64,000 nucleotides of DNA from Epinephelus fuscoguttatus (GCF_011397635.1 NC_064756.1:30804996-30868995); one strand, 5' to 3'; positions 12,387 through 25,584 are shown, counted from the stretch's first letter. A program made the numbers and translations. Notes: a model not told the origin generated them from the sequence alone.

Positions 12387-14745
12387 CTGCAGATATGAGA
12401 AGTTGTTATTAATGGCAGTGATAATTGTTGAATTTGAATTTGAAAACACATCCTCCTCCTACAGTATTTACAGTACAGTACAACCAGTATTTCTGTGCAT
12501 GTGTTTACTTTTATTTCATTGTAAAGCTGCACATGGCTCATTTGCTCAGCCCCTCTTTGCCCCACTCTGTCTGTTTATGAGACCACAAATGAGAATTAGC
12601 AAGCTAGCTACCCCATGCCGCCTGCCAGTGTGGACTGCTTCCCTGGGAGGAGAGCTGGCAGCAGCTTGGGAGACCGAGCTTCAGTTGGCTGCTGTAGCAA
12701 CTCAAATTCGGCCAGTGCACATCCCCCAGTGCTAGGAGTCACAGCAGGCTGGTGGACAGCGGCATCACCAAGTGTAACTTGTGTGAGAGCATTAACAGGA
12801 AGTTTGCTGATCTAGCAGAGAGTCTGGGCTATCTGGTCCCATAGCTGTGGTTTGCACTGGCTGGATTTGAGTTACTAGGGGTTCCTAACTGAAGGGGTCC
12901 GTCTTTGGAGCTGCCACCTGCTCTCCCTTGGGCGAAGTGTCACACAGTGTGAGACACAGTGTGATTCGAGGCTCTGGCTAACATTAGCTACATAAACATG
13001 AACTTGAAGCTGCCGCCATGAGCTTTTAACTCCAGTTAGCAGCAGGCTAAACTAATAGCAACATTTTCTGTACATTTCTGCCAAGCTTTGCCAATACTGA
13101 CACGTTTTATTTCATTTGTTGTAAGACTCGCTTGTAGTCTCTCTTTTTGATGAGTCCGTCTTCTTTTTTGGGGTTGTTATGCAGTGTAGACAGTTGTTGC
13201 CAATGATGATATAGCAACTTCTCTGCAGGAGTCTCCACCATTGAATCAGGCTTTTACAGAAGGGATGTGCATGCATCTGCATTTGTAGAACAGCCATGCA
13301 ACTGCCAGGCACGTCACGCAATACATTCTCACTCTGATCTAGTCACATATTGCCATTTGGTCATGGACTTTCCATGTCCACATACGATGTGGAAGGTACC
13401 CTGGGCGCGTTGGTTGTTGACGTTCTGGGATGCCATGTCAAGTTCTGCCTGTTACATACAGTTTCTTTCAAAATATACTCACTACGTCGGTACAACACCA
13501 CAAATTGACATTTTTTTCCCTTAAATACCAAACATGTTAAACTATAATGGCAACCGACTGTGTATCATGCCGATGTTAAAGGACACCTTTTTCGTTGGTT
13601 TTTGATGCCGCAAATCACTGCCCAAGCACCGGATTTTGATGATTTCGGAGCGTCATGGGTTAGCGTGAAAACAGAGACAAGAGAAGGTGAGAAGTCTAGC
13701 GTTCTCTCAGTCCTCCTGAATTACAACATGCCTAAAGTTTATTATGGGAATTTTACCTAAAAATTAAACTGCCAACCCCAGCTTTAATTCCTAGACTTTA
13801 TCCAATGAGAAACAGTCTGTTCTGGAGGCAGTGTCATCACCCACCCTGCTGTAGACCTAATTATAAGTAGAACTCTTTGATAAAGTTCTTGTTCATGGGT
13901 TTTGTTGTTACAACTTTTGTCCCAATGATGTGTGAAAGTTAGCAAGCTCAGCCGAGAAATATCAAGCGTGTTGGCTAATCAATACTTTTTCTATTGATGA
14001 TATTTCCACAATTTTGTGCTTTTATTATAAATAAATACATATTTATTGATTAGGTTCTGTACATTTATTCCATTGTGTCTGAAACAGTAAGTCAAGGGTA
14101 ATAATAAACAGATTTTACTAATACAGTACAAAAGGACAACGATGAAACAAACAACACACTGGACAGACTATTGTTGCTCTGATAATGCCATGACAGAGAA
14201 CATCGGGTTCCAGTTTAATTTTATATTTCTAGAAAAACTGGAAATGTGGCTTTATTTTAGCTATTAGATTGATTTTTTTTTTTTTTTTTTAACATAAATA
14301 CGTAAACAGACACATTAGTATGAGGTAATAATAAATGTGATTTGTATATAGTAGACTGTAATATACTTCAGGAGGAGGTAGAAAAGATGTAATTTTACTC
14401 TCATGACATGAACCAGATAATGAGAGAGAATCATCCAACTTTACAGAGGAGTCAGTATATTACAGAGATAAAAACCAGGCAAGCAAGAACATAAAATCAG
14501 AGCAGGAGAAAACAGCGTCTCAGGGTAGCTCACATGGATTATCCCTTAAATCCCCTGGACCATCAACATTTGCTTGGCTCTTGATGTGTATTATCCCTGG
14601 TCTTAATGTTACAAAATGGGCTATGACTCTTTAATCTGAAACCAAGGGAAAAGAGAATGCTTCATCTGTAGTAGTTTGCTATAAATCAGTTTTGATTTGG
14701 AAAAACAAAATGATAAATGTGTACTGTCAGGTGGAGAATTGTTCA
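12387..14745. other. Intergenic, no gene recognised
   Basis: This stretch follows the chrna10 stop. It contains a poly-T run at about 14272-14290. A GC-richer part at 12600-12980 could be an old retroelement fragment but carries no motif I can name. A second repeat-like patch at about 13370-13760 has a familiar teleost-repeat look. Neither supports a gene call. Confidence 0.35.
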
Positions 14746-15118
14746 GGGTAACACTTTATTTGGATAGTCCGCTGGCAGATAGTTTGTAACATTTCAATGG
14801 CTCATTAATTGAGATTCAACAATTCAACTGTTTTGACTTCTCCATATATGTCTACCTATAGATTTTAAAAGAAAATTCACGAGTATAGTCGCAGAATACT
14901 ATTGTTGAACTTGAGTGAATGGTTGAATGAATAGTTCAGGTTCAACTGATAATATGTATGTACATGAAGTGTTACATATACTCTACAGATGATCTGTTCA
15001 TCTACATCTACATCTGCAGACAAAGCGAAATAATCAATTATTGGCTGATAAGCTACTGAAACATTCTAAATACTCTATAAACCATCCACTGGCAGACTAT
15101 CCAAATAAAATTTTTCTG
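14746..15118 (+). mobile_element. MITE with TTTATTTGGATAGTC terminal inverted repeats
   Basis: The left end has ACACTTTATTTGGATAGTCC then GCTGGCAGAT. The right end has CTGGCAGACTATCCAAATAA, which is its reverse complement. The interior is non-coding and about 370 bp in total. It matches my memory of a common teleost MITE. The superfamily is not certain. Confidence 0.6.
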
Positions 15119-15881
15119 AAATTAAATCATTGATCCATATTAACAGGTCAAAAAACAAATAGCTGTTAATCTTGGATATTCTGAATAAAATAAAACAAAC
15201 CTTTGGAGTTTTAGCACCAACGAGTGTGAGTGCGTTGGGTATTGTTAAAAGCTTATACAGTTGTATGCACAATATCATATGAACAACAAGTAAAGTGGTT
15301 TTTTTGCATTGTATTGTTGTAGTGCAGTGACACAAAATGATGACTTGATCTTATTCTGAGTTTAAATCTGATGACACAACATGAAGCATTACCATAATCC
15401 CTGCAACTCAGTAAAAACAAACATGAAAATCAGTAATCTTATGCTCATGGATGCTCCTCATGACAGGAACACTTTGGGCAAGGTCAGTGGAAATTGTGAT
15501 TTTAGTGACTCTCATGCTATTCCAGCACTGAGACACAAGAGGTTGGTAGAGAGCTTGCTACTGGGCTCCATGCACACAGGGGCCAGAGACACTCATCCTA
15601 TTGTCTTCACACTTTGTGATGATAATTTGACTTGCAAATAGTCTGAATGTATCCACAAACCACATGGGATCTGGTAACAGAAGACAAAGACTGTGCATCT
15701 ATGTGCATGCAGAAAGAACTGCAACTAAAATTAAAATGGAGGAAATGCTTCAATTGAAACAGATATCTGGGTATAAAACATGTTTTGAGTTCCAGATACA
15801 GACAGGCTTTAGGACAAGTTAAAACAGTTAGTGTGTCTTTATGCTCAAAGTTGCAAAGTATGAACAGAAAAAAGAATGGTA

Positions 15882-16811
15882 TCAGGTTGGAGTCACTTTT
15901 CTTTGCAGTATTTGGATAATTTTATCACGTAATGACCTTGTCTGCATCCCATAAATAATTGGGTTTAAATTAGCAGGAATCACATGAAATAAAATGTAAG
16001 CAATCTTTCTTAAATCTGGGTAATTTGGGAATCGATGCAGTATGATTGTTAGAAACCCCGACCAGAGCATAATAAGATAAAGGACAAGGTGGCTGGCGCA
16101 AGTTTGAATTGCTTTGTTTTGCAACTCTTTGTTTTTCTTGACCAGGCAGATGAGAGCTATTTTGAAATAGGTGGCAGCGATGCCTCCCATTGAGCAACCA
16201 AACAGCAGCACAGTGAAAAAGAGTCCATAGATGTTGTTGATAGACACATCCTCGCAAGAAAGCTTGAACAGTGACGCGTTGTCACAGTAAGCATTTTGTA
16301 TAACTGATCTACAGCGGGATAGTCTCACTGTGAGACCAATCAAAACAGACACCAGCAGCAAGGACACCCCCCATGCACTCGCTGACAGCCCAATCACAGC
16401 TTTGGTAGTCATAATTGACCTGTACCTTAAGGGATGACATATCGCCACATATCTGTCTATGGCCATAATGATGAGAATCATATGTGAGGCTGATCCAAAT
16501 GTGTGGCTGTGAAAGGCTTGAACCACACATTGGTTATAGGTGATAAAGCGTTCGGTTGAAATGATGTGAGCCATCAGCTGAGGCAGCAGGACTGTGTTAC
16601 CTATTAGATCATTGACAGACAGGTTACAAAAAAGAATGTACATGGGCTGGTGCAAACTCTTCTCAGTGATGATAAGCACAAGGACTCCTATGTTGGAAAA
16701 AAGCAGGGTGAAGTAAACAAACAGCAGCAAGAAAAACAGCGGGTAGGTGAACTCTGGAGAAATGTCAAAGCCTTGGATCCTCAGGATATCACCTGTCACG
16801 TTGCTTTCCAT
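15882..16811 (-). CDS. Odorant receptor (teleost, class A GPCR), singleton OR1
   Basis: This is an intact 309-residue seven-transmembrane odorant receptor in one coding exon. Visible hallmarks are LHQPMY after the first loop, MAIDRYVAIC at the end of TM3 (DRY at 119-121), CDNASLF in the second extracellular loop, KAIQTCASHL before TM6 and NPIIYG in TM7 (283-288). An N-glycosylation site (NVT) lies at residue 4. The frame is open for 49 more codons upstream. I chose the ATG at 16811-16809 because a polypyrimidine tract and AG acceptor (exon edge at 16833) lie just before it, so the upstream frame is intron. A non-coding first exon is therefore likely. It is the only odorant receptor here on the minus strand and faces away from the others. 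Confidence 0.93.
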   Translation of the reverse strand: MESNVTGDILRIQGFDISPEFTYPLFFLLLFVYFTLLFSNIGVLVLIITEKSLHQPMYILFCNLSVNDLIGNTVLLPQLMAHIISTERFITYNQCVVQAFHSHTFGSASHMILIIMAIDRYVAICHPLRYRSIMTTKAVIGLSASAWGVSLLLVSVLIGLTVRLSRCRSVIQNAYCDNASLFKLSCEDVSINNIYGLFFTVLLFGCSMGGIAATYFKIALICLVKKNKELQNKAIQTCASHLVLYLIMLWSGFLTIILHRFPNYPDLRKIAYILFHVIPANLNPIIYGMQTRSLRDKIIQILQRKVTPT

Positions 16812-17610
16812 TCTGTTTAAACTGATTAAAGACCTAAAAGAGAAAAAAAATGTAAGAAGCTTCAGTGGTAGAGATGAAAAATGGAAAAAAGTACAAAGTA
16901 CAACAATCAAATGCAAACATTTTAGGAGGCATATCGGGTACCCTGCATTATTTAGCACAAAAAGACATCAAGTGCAAAAGAAAAAAAGAAAAATAACACA
17001 TGCAATACTTACAATAACTAATCTGAGTAAAAGAAAAATATAAACTGATTCAATTAAAAAAATAATAAAAAATGCTTTTTATATAAAAACAATACTTACT
17101 TTTTTGAAATCAGTCTCCTTCTCCTGTAGAAATACTTTTATTATCAAAGCACAAATGTGTTCTGTGTTTGCAGGGACAATAACATCATTACAACACACAC
17201 AATTAAATTACATCACTGTGACATTAAATGTTACACCCTAACAATGCTGATGTTCACCATGTATATACACAATAAATGTTCAATAAAACCTTCAACCAGG
17301 CATAGTCACTGTTGTATGCTGAAAAAACACATTTGCTTTTGCTTCCCCAGATGATAGTGCCTTGCCGGTGTAGGGGGGAATCCCGACTCAGCAGCAAGAA
17401 CTCCTGTTATTTAAGTTTTGTGCGAGTAACATGTGACATCAGTTCACTGTCCTTGCCACTAGAGTGCTGGTGTTTTATCTAAGAGAAGTTAGGCTCCTTG
17501 TGCAGATGGAAATCTTGACTTTGAAATTTAATTTAGCTCTTTCAATTTCATGACTAAAAATCAATAAAACGCTATGCAATTACATGCCAGCAAAACAGTC
17601 AGGGTTTGGG

Positions 17611-17815
17611 TTTAAAGGTTCAGTGTGCAGGATTTAGGGGCATCTACTGGCAGGAATGGTATACAATATACTTAACTATGTTTTCAATCATTTATATCAC
17701 CTGAGAATAAGAATCATTGTGTTTTTGGTATCTCAGAATAAGCTGTTTATATCTACATACAGAGAGTTGTCTGTGTTTTGCAGTGGGCTACCTGTGGTCT
17801 GTGAAATGACAAGTT
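17611..17815 (+). mobile_element. MITE copy (GTGCAGGATTTAGGGG family)
   Basis: The stretch begins AAAGGTTCAGTGTGCAGGAT, with the downstream block GAATGGTATACAATATACTT and then CACCTGAGAATAAGAATCAT. This matches a very common teleost non-autonomous element whose far end reads TAAATCCTACACACTG. The same family recurs in reverse at 60659-61084. The right part here is decayed. Confidence 0.6.
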
Positions 17816-18224
17816 TAATCTGACCTTAATCAAATCAGAGTGCAATACATCCTTAAAATAAAGTCAACGGTGGAGAGAGCTCTTACATGATTTAACTTGT
17901 TACATTAAATCTTTGCAAGTTGACTGAATGACCTAAAACCCTGCATAATTCACACGTGTCATGACAGATATTTAGATAAGTCTAAAATATAGTCTATAAG
18001 GAGGCAGAAATATTTATTTTTGAGTAAACAGAAAAGCGATCATGTGACCAATGCACTGACGGACATAAGGTAAGACATAGTACAAACAACAAAAGTTTGC
18101 ATGTGAAGATAGGTTGGGGTGGTGGATGTGTCAAACAACCAGTACTTTCCCCCAGCAGACTGGTGTTTGTGTCCTGTGTGAAACCAAGTAAACGTTGAGT
18201 TATTTATGCTGCCACCATGTTTTC
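17816..18224. other. Non-coding flank, nothing recognised
   Basis: This is an AT-rich spacer between two repeats upstream of the minus-strand odorant receptor. I see no gene or named element. Confidence 0.4.
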
Positions 18225-18535
18225 TTCTCCTCATACCTTTCCTAAACCTAACCTATGCTTTAAGTTAAGTACATGAGGTGGTAGCGCCCAAATATCTTTC
18301 TTTTCCTAAACCTAACCTACGTAACTTTACATCAGGAATGTTAGTTTACATTAAGTATGTAGGGCAAAGACATGCAATTGTGTTTCTTTTCATTAACCTT
18401 ACCTACATAACTTTAGTTTTCTATACCTAACCTATTTAGATTTACCTTTAACTTTATGTTAAGGATGTAACGTGACAACGCCATTTGTGGGGTGCTAATT
18501 TGTTAGACATGATATGAACCACTGTATGAGGATAT
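18225..18535 (+). repeat. Dispersed repeat with CCTAAACCTAACCTA motifs
   Basis: TTTCCTAAACCTAACCTA-type blocks recur at about 18237, 18304, 18390 and 18424, separated by related spacers. This resembles a known class of teleost interspersed element with CCTAAACCTAACC motifs. It is non-coding and its family was not assigned. Confidence 0.45.
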
Positions 18536-21117
18536 GCTGTGCGATTACACAACTGGATTAATATAAAAAGCAGATGTATGGGCCGCTCATAGGCCTCTTA
18601 CAGAACAATTTACAGTTGGTGAATGTATTTGGATTGAGAGGAAACCTGTGTACACACCAAAAAAAGGGAAAAGAAATGAATAAAGAAATAAAAATTGTAT
18701 TAACTGTAAAAAAAAAAAAAAAGTCCCCAGATAGTAGTTTTGCAACTTGCACTTAGCTGTGAGGCAACAGAATTAATTACCCTAATTATTATAGATTATC
18801 ATATTTTACTTGGAGAAAGACCACAGAAAGTAATTAAAGGATCAAATCAATTATAAAGCAACCTAAGGGGTCCATTTGTCCGTGTCCATTTCTCTTGGGT
18901 GAGAAGATGATTAGTCTTTCCTGATGTCCTAATGTCCTAGCGGCTCTTCTGCGTGCATGAACAAAGTCCTTGGTTCCCAGAGGTCTGATGTGACCACTTC
19001 AGTGCACTGTTTCAATGAGCAGTTTTCTTCTGGGACACAGTAAAAGAATAAAAAGGCTGGACAGTACAATTGTAATATGTTTTACATTTTTAATTTATTC
19101 ATCAAAACTGTGGATTTTTCATTTTTTGGAAAACATCACACACAAATAGAGAAAAAAAGTAAAGTAGAGTAAAGACTATGTTGTGATACTTTAACTGTGA
19201 TTTTGATCTATTCAAATGTTTCACATATTTGAAAACATAGTGATTAAAATGAGGGAATCAAATGTTTACAAGTTATTGTGCCACATGCAGTCTCACATGT
19301 CACAGTCTCCCTTGGGTGTTATTAAGCAACATCCTTCGTTAGCAAACAGCGAGGAATATCATTATCAGCCGGAGGTTTACTAATTGTCCAGGGATTAATT
19401 ACGATGTGAGACAGTTAATAATACATCATTTAATTATATCTCAAAGGGGCTCATTAATAAAGGTGTTTTGACAAAGTAATGAGGCATGTAGCTGATGTAA
19501 CTCTGCCCATTGGTGTTTATTATAGTTACAGAACATTGTTGCAGTGGCCCTTTCGCTGAAAATATGAATAAGATTGAGAAGATTTCAGAAAAGTTTGGAG
19601 CAAGATTTCTAACTCTAGCCAGGCCTTACCTGCAGAACTGTAGGCCATAATGTGGTTTAAACATTAGACTTGATCATCCACCATTTAAACAGTCACCATC
19701 GCTATTGCTGGATTAAAAAAAATTGAAATCTGAAACAAACACACTATAGATTTATTAGGGTAAGGTGACTGTGATTGTGAAAATATAAAAAGGCCAGTTT
19801 CTTCTGATTGATTGTCCAAACGTATAGAGCTGTACAAGGAAATGGGTATTGAGAGAATATCGTACAGCCTTATAAAAGAGGAAAGTTACAATAATAAATG
19901 GAGAATGTTTCTACAGTTTCACTCACTACAGGGGAACCAGTGAGTGCACTTTTCTGAGCATTAGGTAAAGTAATTTCCCTCAGTGCCAGGTTCATAAATT
20001 ACACACACTTATATTGATATGTTTTTTTACAAAATGCTGTTATATGTATTTCTTAACATATAGAGATACTTCCTCTGTAGTGTGTACAGGATGTGGGGGT
20101 CATGTGGTGGAAGGAAACACTTCTATGCTCACTATTAAATGGACATTATTTAAACATTTATCTTTTAAGGACTTTGAGTGGACATTTAATAGTGGCATGG
20201 TGGAATGGTGTTATTGTCTATATTGGCTTTTATTTGATCTTTTAGTATCAGTCAGTCTTAACCATTTTTTTCTTACTTCTATCTGATTTTGTTTAAGGTG
20301 TGTGTTATTGCTTTTTTAATGAGATGGTTTTGTGATGTTATATGTTAGGTTTCATCTTATATTGTAAAGAAATAATAGAACCAAATATCATAATATCATA
20401 CTCATCTTTAATTTGATGTTACAACTTTGCCTTAATTGATTCAATCACAGGTCGTTAGCTCTAAACATTCTTGGTTTTCTTTTTTCATCACTCAAAGTTT
20501 ATTGAATTCCAAACTTCACTAAGGAGCATAAAATATTTACACACATTATTCCTGGAGAACAAACAAAAAGGGTTTAATAATAAAAATAAAAACTTAAATA
20601 CCTGCTGGGTTTAAATAGTTTGTATAGGTATGTATGTAAGGCAGAATTCATATGGGTATGTAGGTTTTGTTTCCACATTTAGGAGGCCACATTTAAAAAG
20701 GCAGGTTTAGGGGCCCCCAACAAGAACATTTTAAGCATCAAACACTTACTTTCCTGCATTCTGGTGATTTTTTTTGGTCCCAGTTTGTGATTTTCTGTAT
20801 CAATTTATGGTGTTACTGTCTTTAATTCTGTCAAAATAAAAGTCTTTATTGTCTTTTTTTTCTGTCAAAATGAAATTCCTCTTGTAGTCCCACCACAAGT
20901 CTGCACCTATGACTTCATACTTTCAGTAATCATCATGTTATTCGTCTTTGCAAAGCCAATGACAATCCCAAGGGCAAAAGGTGACGTAAACTATGGTTCT
21001 GTTAACATTGAATAAAGCCAGATCGGCAGAACAGTTAACAACACTTACTGTGGCACTTCCTTTGAGTGACATGTTGTCTCATTTGTAACTGCAGTACTTA
21101 CAGTTAGTGGAGAAAAA
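18536..21117. other. Non-coding, AT-rich spacer upstream of OR2
   Basis: I see no supported gene. Apparent frames such as 20014-20286 lack odorant-receptor or other signatures. Just before OR2, GTAACTGCAG at about 21085-21094 could be a splice acceptor for a non-coding first exon. Confidence 0.4.
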
Positions 21118-22053
21118 ATGGAGAACGACTCTTTTGGGTTCAGCTATGAGTTAACCCTCGACCCATTTGTTATTCCACCTGGAGGAAAGTATCCCATATT
21201 TTTTCTAGGGATTGCAATTTATTTTTTTGGCATTTTTTGCAACCTGACCTTGTTGACTTTGATCATTCTGAAGAGAAACCTGCACAAACCAATGTATTTC
21301 ATCCTGTTTAGTCTTCCCCTCAATGATCTGATTGGCATAACTGCAATGCTACCCAAAGTGCTTTCAGACATTGTGACAGAGACAAATAAGGTTTACTATC
21401 CCCTCTGTGTTTTACAAGCTTTCTTATTGCACATGTATGGAGGTGGGATTTTGTTCATTCTTGCAGCAATGTCTTTTGATCGCTATGCTGCCATCTGCAT
21501 GCCGCTGCGCTACAGCTCTCTGATGACCCCCAGAGTCGTTATTTTTATCATCTGTCTAATTTGGGGTCTTGACTTTGTCCTGATTGTATCATTGTTCTCT
21601 TTACAGACAAGGCTCCCCAGGTGCAAGTCTGTGATTATGAATGTGTTTTGTGATAACCCGTCTCTACTGAAAATCACATGTGGAAACAAGACAGTCAATA
21701 ATATCATTGGGTTGTTTAACACAGCTGTCATGCAAGCTGTAAGTGTGTCTGTTCAGGTATTTTCCTATGTGAAGATTCTGATCACATGTGTGGTTACAAG
21801 GAGGTCTGAAGTGAAGATGAAAGCTGTCAACACGTGCGTTGCACAGCTGCTGATATTGATCATATTTGAGATTGTGGGAACTTTCACCATTTTATCACAT
21901 AGGTTCAAAAATGTCTCTGCTGACTTGCAAAAGATAATGGGCATGCTAATATTTCTTGTACCCCCGCTTCTGAATCCAATAGTTTATGGGCTGTATACAA
22001 GTGAAATACGAAACACTCTCCTGCGAGTCTTAAAAAACAGAGTATCCATCTAA
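21118..22053 (+). CDS. Odorant receptor (teleost), singleton OR2
   Basis: This is an intact 311-residue receptor in one coding exon. The N-terminus has an NDS sequon at residues 3-5. Hallmarks are LHKPMY, MSFDRYAAIC (DRY at 121-123, with alanine where valine or isoleucine is usual), CDNPSLLKITC in the second extracellular loop, KAVNTCVAQL before TM6 (glutamine instead of the usual histidine), and NPIVYGLYT in TM7 (N at 286). The start ATG follows a run of A. The protein is clearly diverged from its neighbours and belongs to a separate branch. I see no break. Confidence 0.93.
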   Translation: MENDSFGFSYELTLDPFVIPPGGKYPIFFLGIAIYFFGIFCNLTLLTLIILKRNLHKPMYFILFSLPLNDLIGITAMLPKVLSDIVTETNKVYYPLCVLQAFLLHMYGGGILFILAAMSFDRYAAICMPLRYSSLMTPRVVIFIICLIWGLDFVLIVSLFSLQTRLPRCKSVIMNVFCDNPSLLKITCGNKTVNNIIGLFNTAVMQAVSVSVQVFSYVKILITCVVTRRSEVKMKAVNTCVAQLLILIIFEIVGTFTILSHRFKNVSADLQKIMGMLIFLVPPLLNPIVYGLYTSEIRNTLLRVLKNRVSI

Positions 22054-24229
22054 ATCTTTACACAAGATGGTTAACAATCGCAATACCAACCACAAAACTG
22101 CGTTATCTCTGCAGCCTCTCTGATAGTGTAAACACTATCAGCTGTGCATGGGACCATAAGAAGTGCATGAAGTAGAACACAATCTAACATCACGTCCAAA
22201 AGCTTTGTTTGTTGTGATTCTATATGGAAAAAAGAAAGTTTGAAAAAGGTGTGGAACATATTGTGTCTGGTCAATGGCAGCGAGTGTTGGGGTCTCACAT
22301 TTGGTCATGATAAGATGAGTGAAACTGTGTGCATCTTACTGCAGTTATAACAATATACTACTTGACTTTGTTTGTTACAACGTTGGCAAAAATAGCTTTT
22401 CCTTTGTATTTCTATTGGTGTGTACATCTTTTTTTTATTTAAGTACAACAGTGTAAAATTCTAAATGGAGATATCAGTCTCATACTGCACATCCTCTCAA
22501 CATCTAATAACTTTATTCATCATTCATCAATACATTTTAATTAAACTCTTTTTTAATTGAAAACTGTCTTCGACATTATTTTTGAAATATTATTTGCTAT
22601 AAAGAAGAGTGAATTTCTTAACTGTTTACATTTCTGTATATTTACCATGCACATGTACATGCACATGGTGTCTGCAAATAATTTTATATCCATTAATGAT
22701 ACTGCAATAATCAAAAAACTAATGTGTACAGCATATACAAGATGTGTTGATGTTTGGTGTGGTCCATTAATAAAATCCAAATATTCTGAAGGAAATTTCA
22801 CATTGTTCAGTCATTTAATGAAAAAAAACCCAGCACAATTTACAATATAAGATTCAATTGTCATGGTGTTCTTTTATTAAGCACAGTTAGGTTAAGAACG
22901 TAAGATTTAGGAGCTCAGTCCAAAAGAAAGAAAGACAAACAGAAAAGGATGTGCAGTACGATTCAACCATTAATTTTAACATTAAATTGTGCCAGTATAT
23001 ACTGTGTGTGTGCGTGTGTGTTTTCCAATAACTTTATGCATCAACAAAAATATAAGTTAATCCTTGTATTTTTACAACACAGCTTACAAATCATTAATAA
23101 GGAATTGACTTTGGGATACTATATTATTAAATCATTTTGTAAAATTAAATTAATAAATGCCTGATTCAACATTCTGACCCTTTCTTCATGAGTTGTCCCT
23201 GATTAACTCTGAATCAACTGCTGAGCGGCAAAAAAAGACATACCGATTACCTAAACATTCATTACTATGTCTTGCTGTAGCAGTTACTGGGTAGTCCTTC
23301 ATTACGTTATGATTATCTTATAACCTTTTGTGCTTCATCAACAAATGTAAAGCATTATCCTATGAACGTTCAAATACATATGACATATTCTGTAGCATCA
23401 ATGATGCTGTCACCCTAAAGTAATAGTTAATACGGTATATATCAGTGTTAATTAAGAATTAGCATGGAGCTGTGTGGAAAGGCAAACTTCTTTAACCAGG
23501 TGTACTCAATATTTACATACATTTACTTTAAACGTGTAGATCTCCACCAGGCAGCTGCCTGGGCTGTTTTCATTTTTTCAACTGAAATTTCTTCTGCTAA
23601 GAGGCATTATATGTGAAATATAGTTACAAATACTTATAAGGATAAATGTATTTTTAATAAGTGAAATGCAGACACACATCTTTGATCCATGTCGTTTATA
23701 ACTGGATTGTGAACAGTATTAACTTTGTGTGTGGGCTACGCATAACAAAGTAGGAAATAAACAAAATTAAAACAGACAACAAAAGAAACCATTTAACTAC
23801 ACAGCCTGCTGACTAACCTATGGTAGAAGCACAAATATCAAAGAAAAATGACCAAATCATCAAAATCTGCAAGTCTACAAAATCAGGCAGGCAAAACGCT
23901 CTGCTTCTGAAATGCTTCAGGTGTGGTATGATGCAGTGGACGAAACAAATCTACATCACAGCTGTAACATGGAGCTGTGCCGAGTGGAACTGTCCCTACG
24001 AGCCCCCTTACAGTCAAGATGGAGGAGAAAATCACAGCATATTGGTTATGGAATTCATCCTCAGGTGCTCCGGTTGAAAATAAGGCCAAACTTTTTTGAG
24101 CCATGATGAAGGCCAACGTGTGCCTACAACACACCAGTTAAGGCTTGATGTCTTTGAGCTGAGCTAATTCCCCCCTCCTGTTCCCGACTTATGGTGTTGA
24201 GTAATGGCTGGAAAAGTGTTTTTGCAGAA
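22054..24229. other. Non-coding, AT-rich spacer downstream of OR2
   Basis: I see no receptor relic and no named repeat. Short frames at 22557-22850 and 23820-24134 have no recognisable motif. A short GT-rich run lies near 23003-23020. Confidence 0.4.
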
Positions 24230-24530
24230 CATTATGATGTCACAGTAAAGTTGACCTTTGACCCTCTGGATATAAAATATCATAATTTTATCCTATTGTC
24301 CTATTGTCATAATTACCAACCTGTTTTGTGAGGTCACAGTGACCTTGACCTCCAACCACCAAATCCTTGGTCAATAATCAGTTCATCTTTGAGTTTAAGT
24401 TGACATTAATGCCAAATTCGCAGAGACTCCTACAAGGCCTGTCTGAGGTATTTTGTTCATGAGAATGAGACAGATGCAAGGTCAGAGTGACCTTGACCTT
24501 TGACCACCAAAATCTAATCATAAAAGTTCC
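24230..24530 (+). repeat. Dispersed repeat rich in TGACCTTTGACC motifs
   Basis: This is a teleost interspersed element recognised from recurring blocks such as GTGACCTTGACC, CACCAAAATCTAATCA and GCCAAATTC. It carries the 12-mer TGACCTTTGACC at 24252-24263 and again at 24494-24505, with a related GTGACCTTGACCTCCAACC near 24341. It is non-coding. The superfamily is unknown to me. Confidence 0.55.
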
Positions 24531-25584
24531 TACTTATCCACCTTATTCCTGAGGGTACTACTTTACAAATGATAATGTGTGCAACTTCCATTGAGATAGC
24601 GGAAATAGCAGTAAGCTAGTTTGTCCCACGTCTGTGGTTCGTCCCAGTGGCTACTCTTGGTGGCTAACCGCCATCGCTGGTTCTTTTCTAAAGTAATTTT
24701 CCTTCAGTTAAGCAAATACTGATTTATTTCTTAACAAATATTTAACTAATGTTAACTTAGCATTTTCTAAAATGTCTTTACAGAGCTCTGGTACCTGTTG
24801 CACTGTCCATGTCTGTAACGGCTAACAACCAGTCTAAGCTAAATTTTTGTCTTCAGCAACTGTGTGTTGTATATGTAACCAGAACAAAAAGGGATTGTTC
24901 CTGTTGCCAAAGGTACCATTGATATGAGAAATAAAACTACAAGAGTTTCACAAGACATAGCAAAAAAGTATTAAATCAGAATTTGCAGAAGAGAATGACA
25001 CCTAGACTGACAGGTCCGTCACTCAACGTCAGTACATGATATCTCTGTCTTTCCCCGCCTGACTTCATTTTCAACCTACATTAGAAAATTGCTTGTGATA
25101 AAATAAACTCAGCAACATACCTTGAAATATGTATTTAGTGATTAGGGCTGAGAATGTGTTACTGATTTACCGTTCTACCTTTATATCATGGAAAAAAAAT
25201 GAATGCCAAAAGTTATTTCTTTTACTACCACTTTATATTACTATTACTGAAGTCTGCTGCTAAATTCAGCAACATGTTTTGTCAGAACAGTTTTTAATAA
25301 ATCAGAAGTTAAAAAAAAGTGTAAACTGCATTGTTAACACAGACAACCAGCACTCCATTCCCGACAGTATTAATAAATACATAAAAATGAGTCAATGATA
25401 AACAGCAAAAGCAGCAAAACATCCTTAGATTTGTGAAGCTGGAACCATGAAATGTGTTTACTTTAAAAAAAAAATGACTAAAAGGATTATCAGAATATTT
25501 GCCACTTTATTTTCTGTAATTTCATTAATTTACTAATAGTTCCAGCTGCACTTTTACGTTTTCATATGTTTTGTGTGCAAAAAT
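24531..25584. other. Non-coding spacer, nothing firm
   Basis: I see no gene. A cysteine-rich translated patch near 24790-24910 faintly recalls a THAP finger but is interrupted and was not called. Confidence 0.35.

Noticed and set aside
12600-12980. GC-richer patch with a VDSGITKCNLCESINRKF-like translation
   Set aside because: It could be an old retroelement ORF1 piece, but I could not tie it to a family.
16812-16958. 49-codon N-terminal extension of OR1
   Set aside because: A polypyrimidine tract and AG acceptor separate it from the ATG at 16811, and the extra sequence has no receptor similarity. It is intron read-through.
20014-20286. 90-codon frame upstream of OR2
   Set aside because: It has no signature and odd composition, and lies in AT-rich spacer.
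24790-24910. Cysteine-containing translation resembling a THAP finger
   Set aside because: The frame is interrupted and the spacing is poor. No matching element ends were seen.
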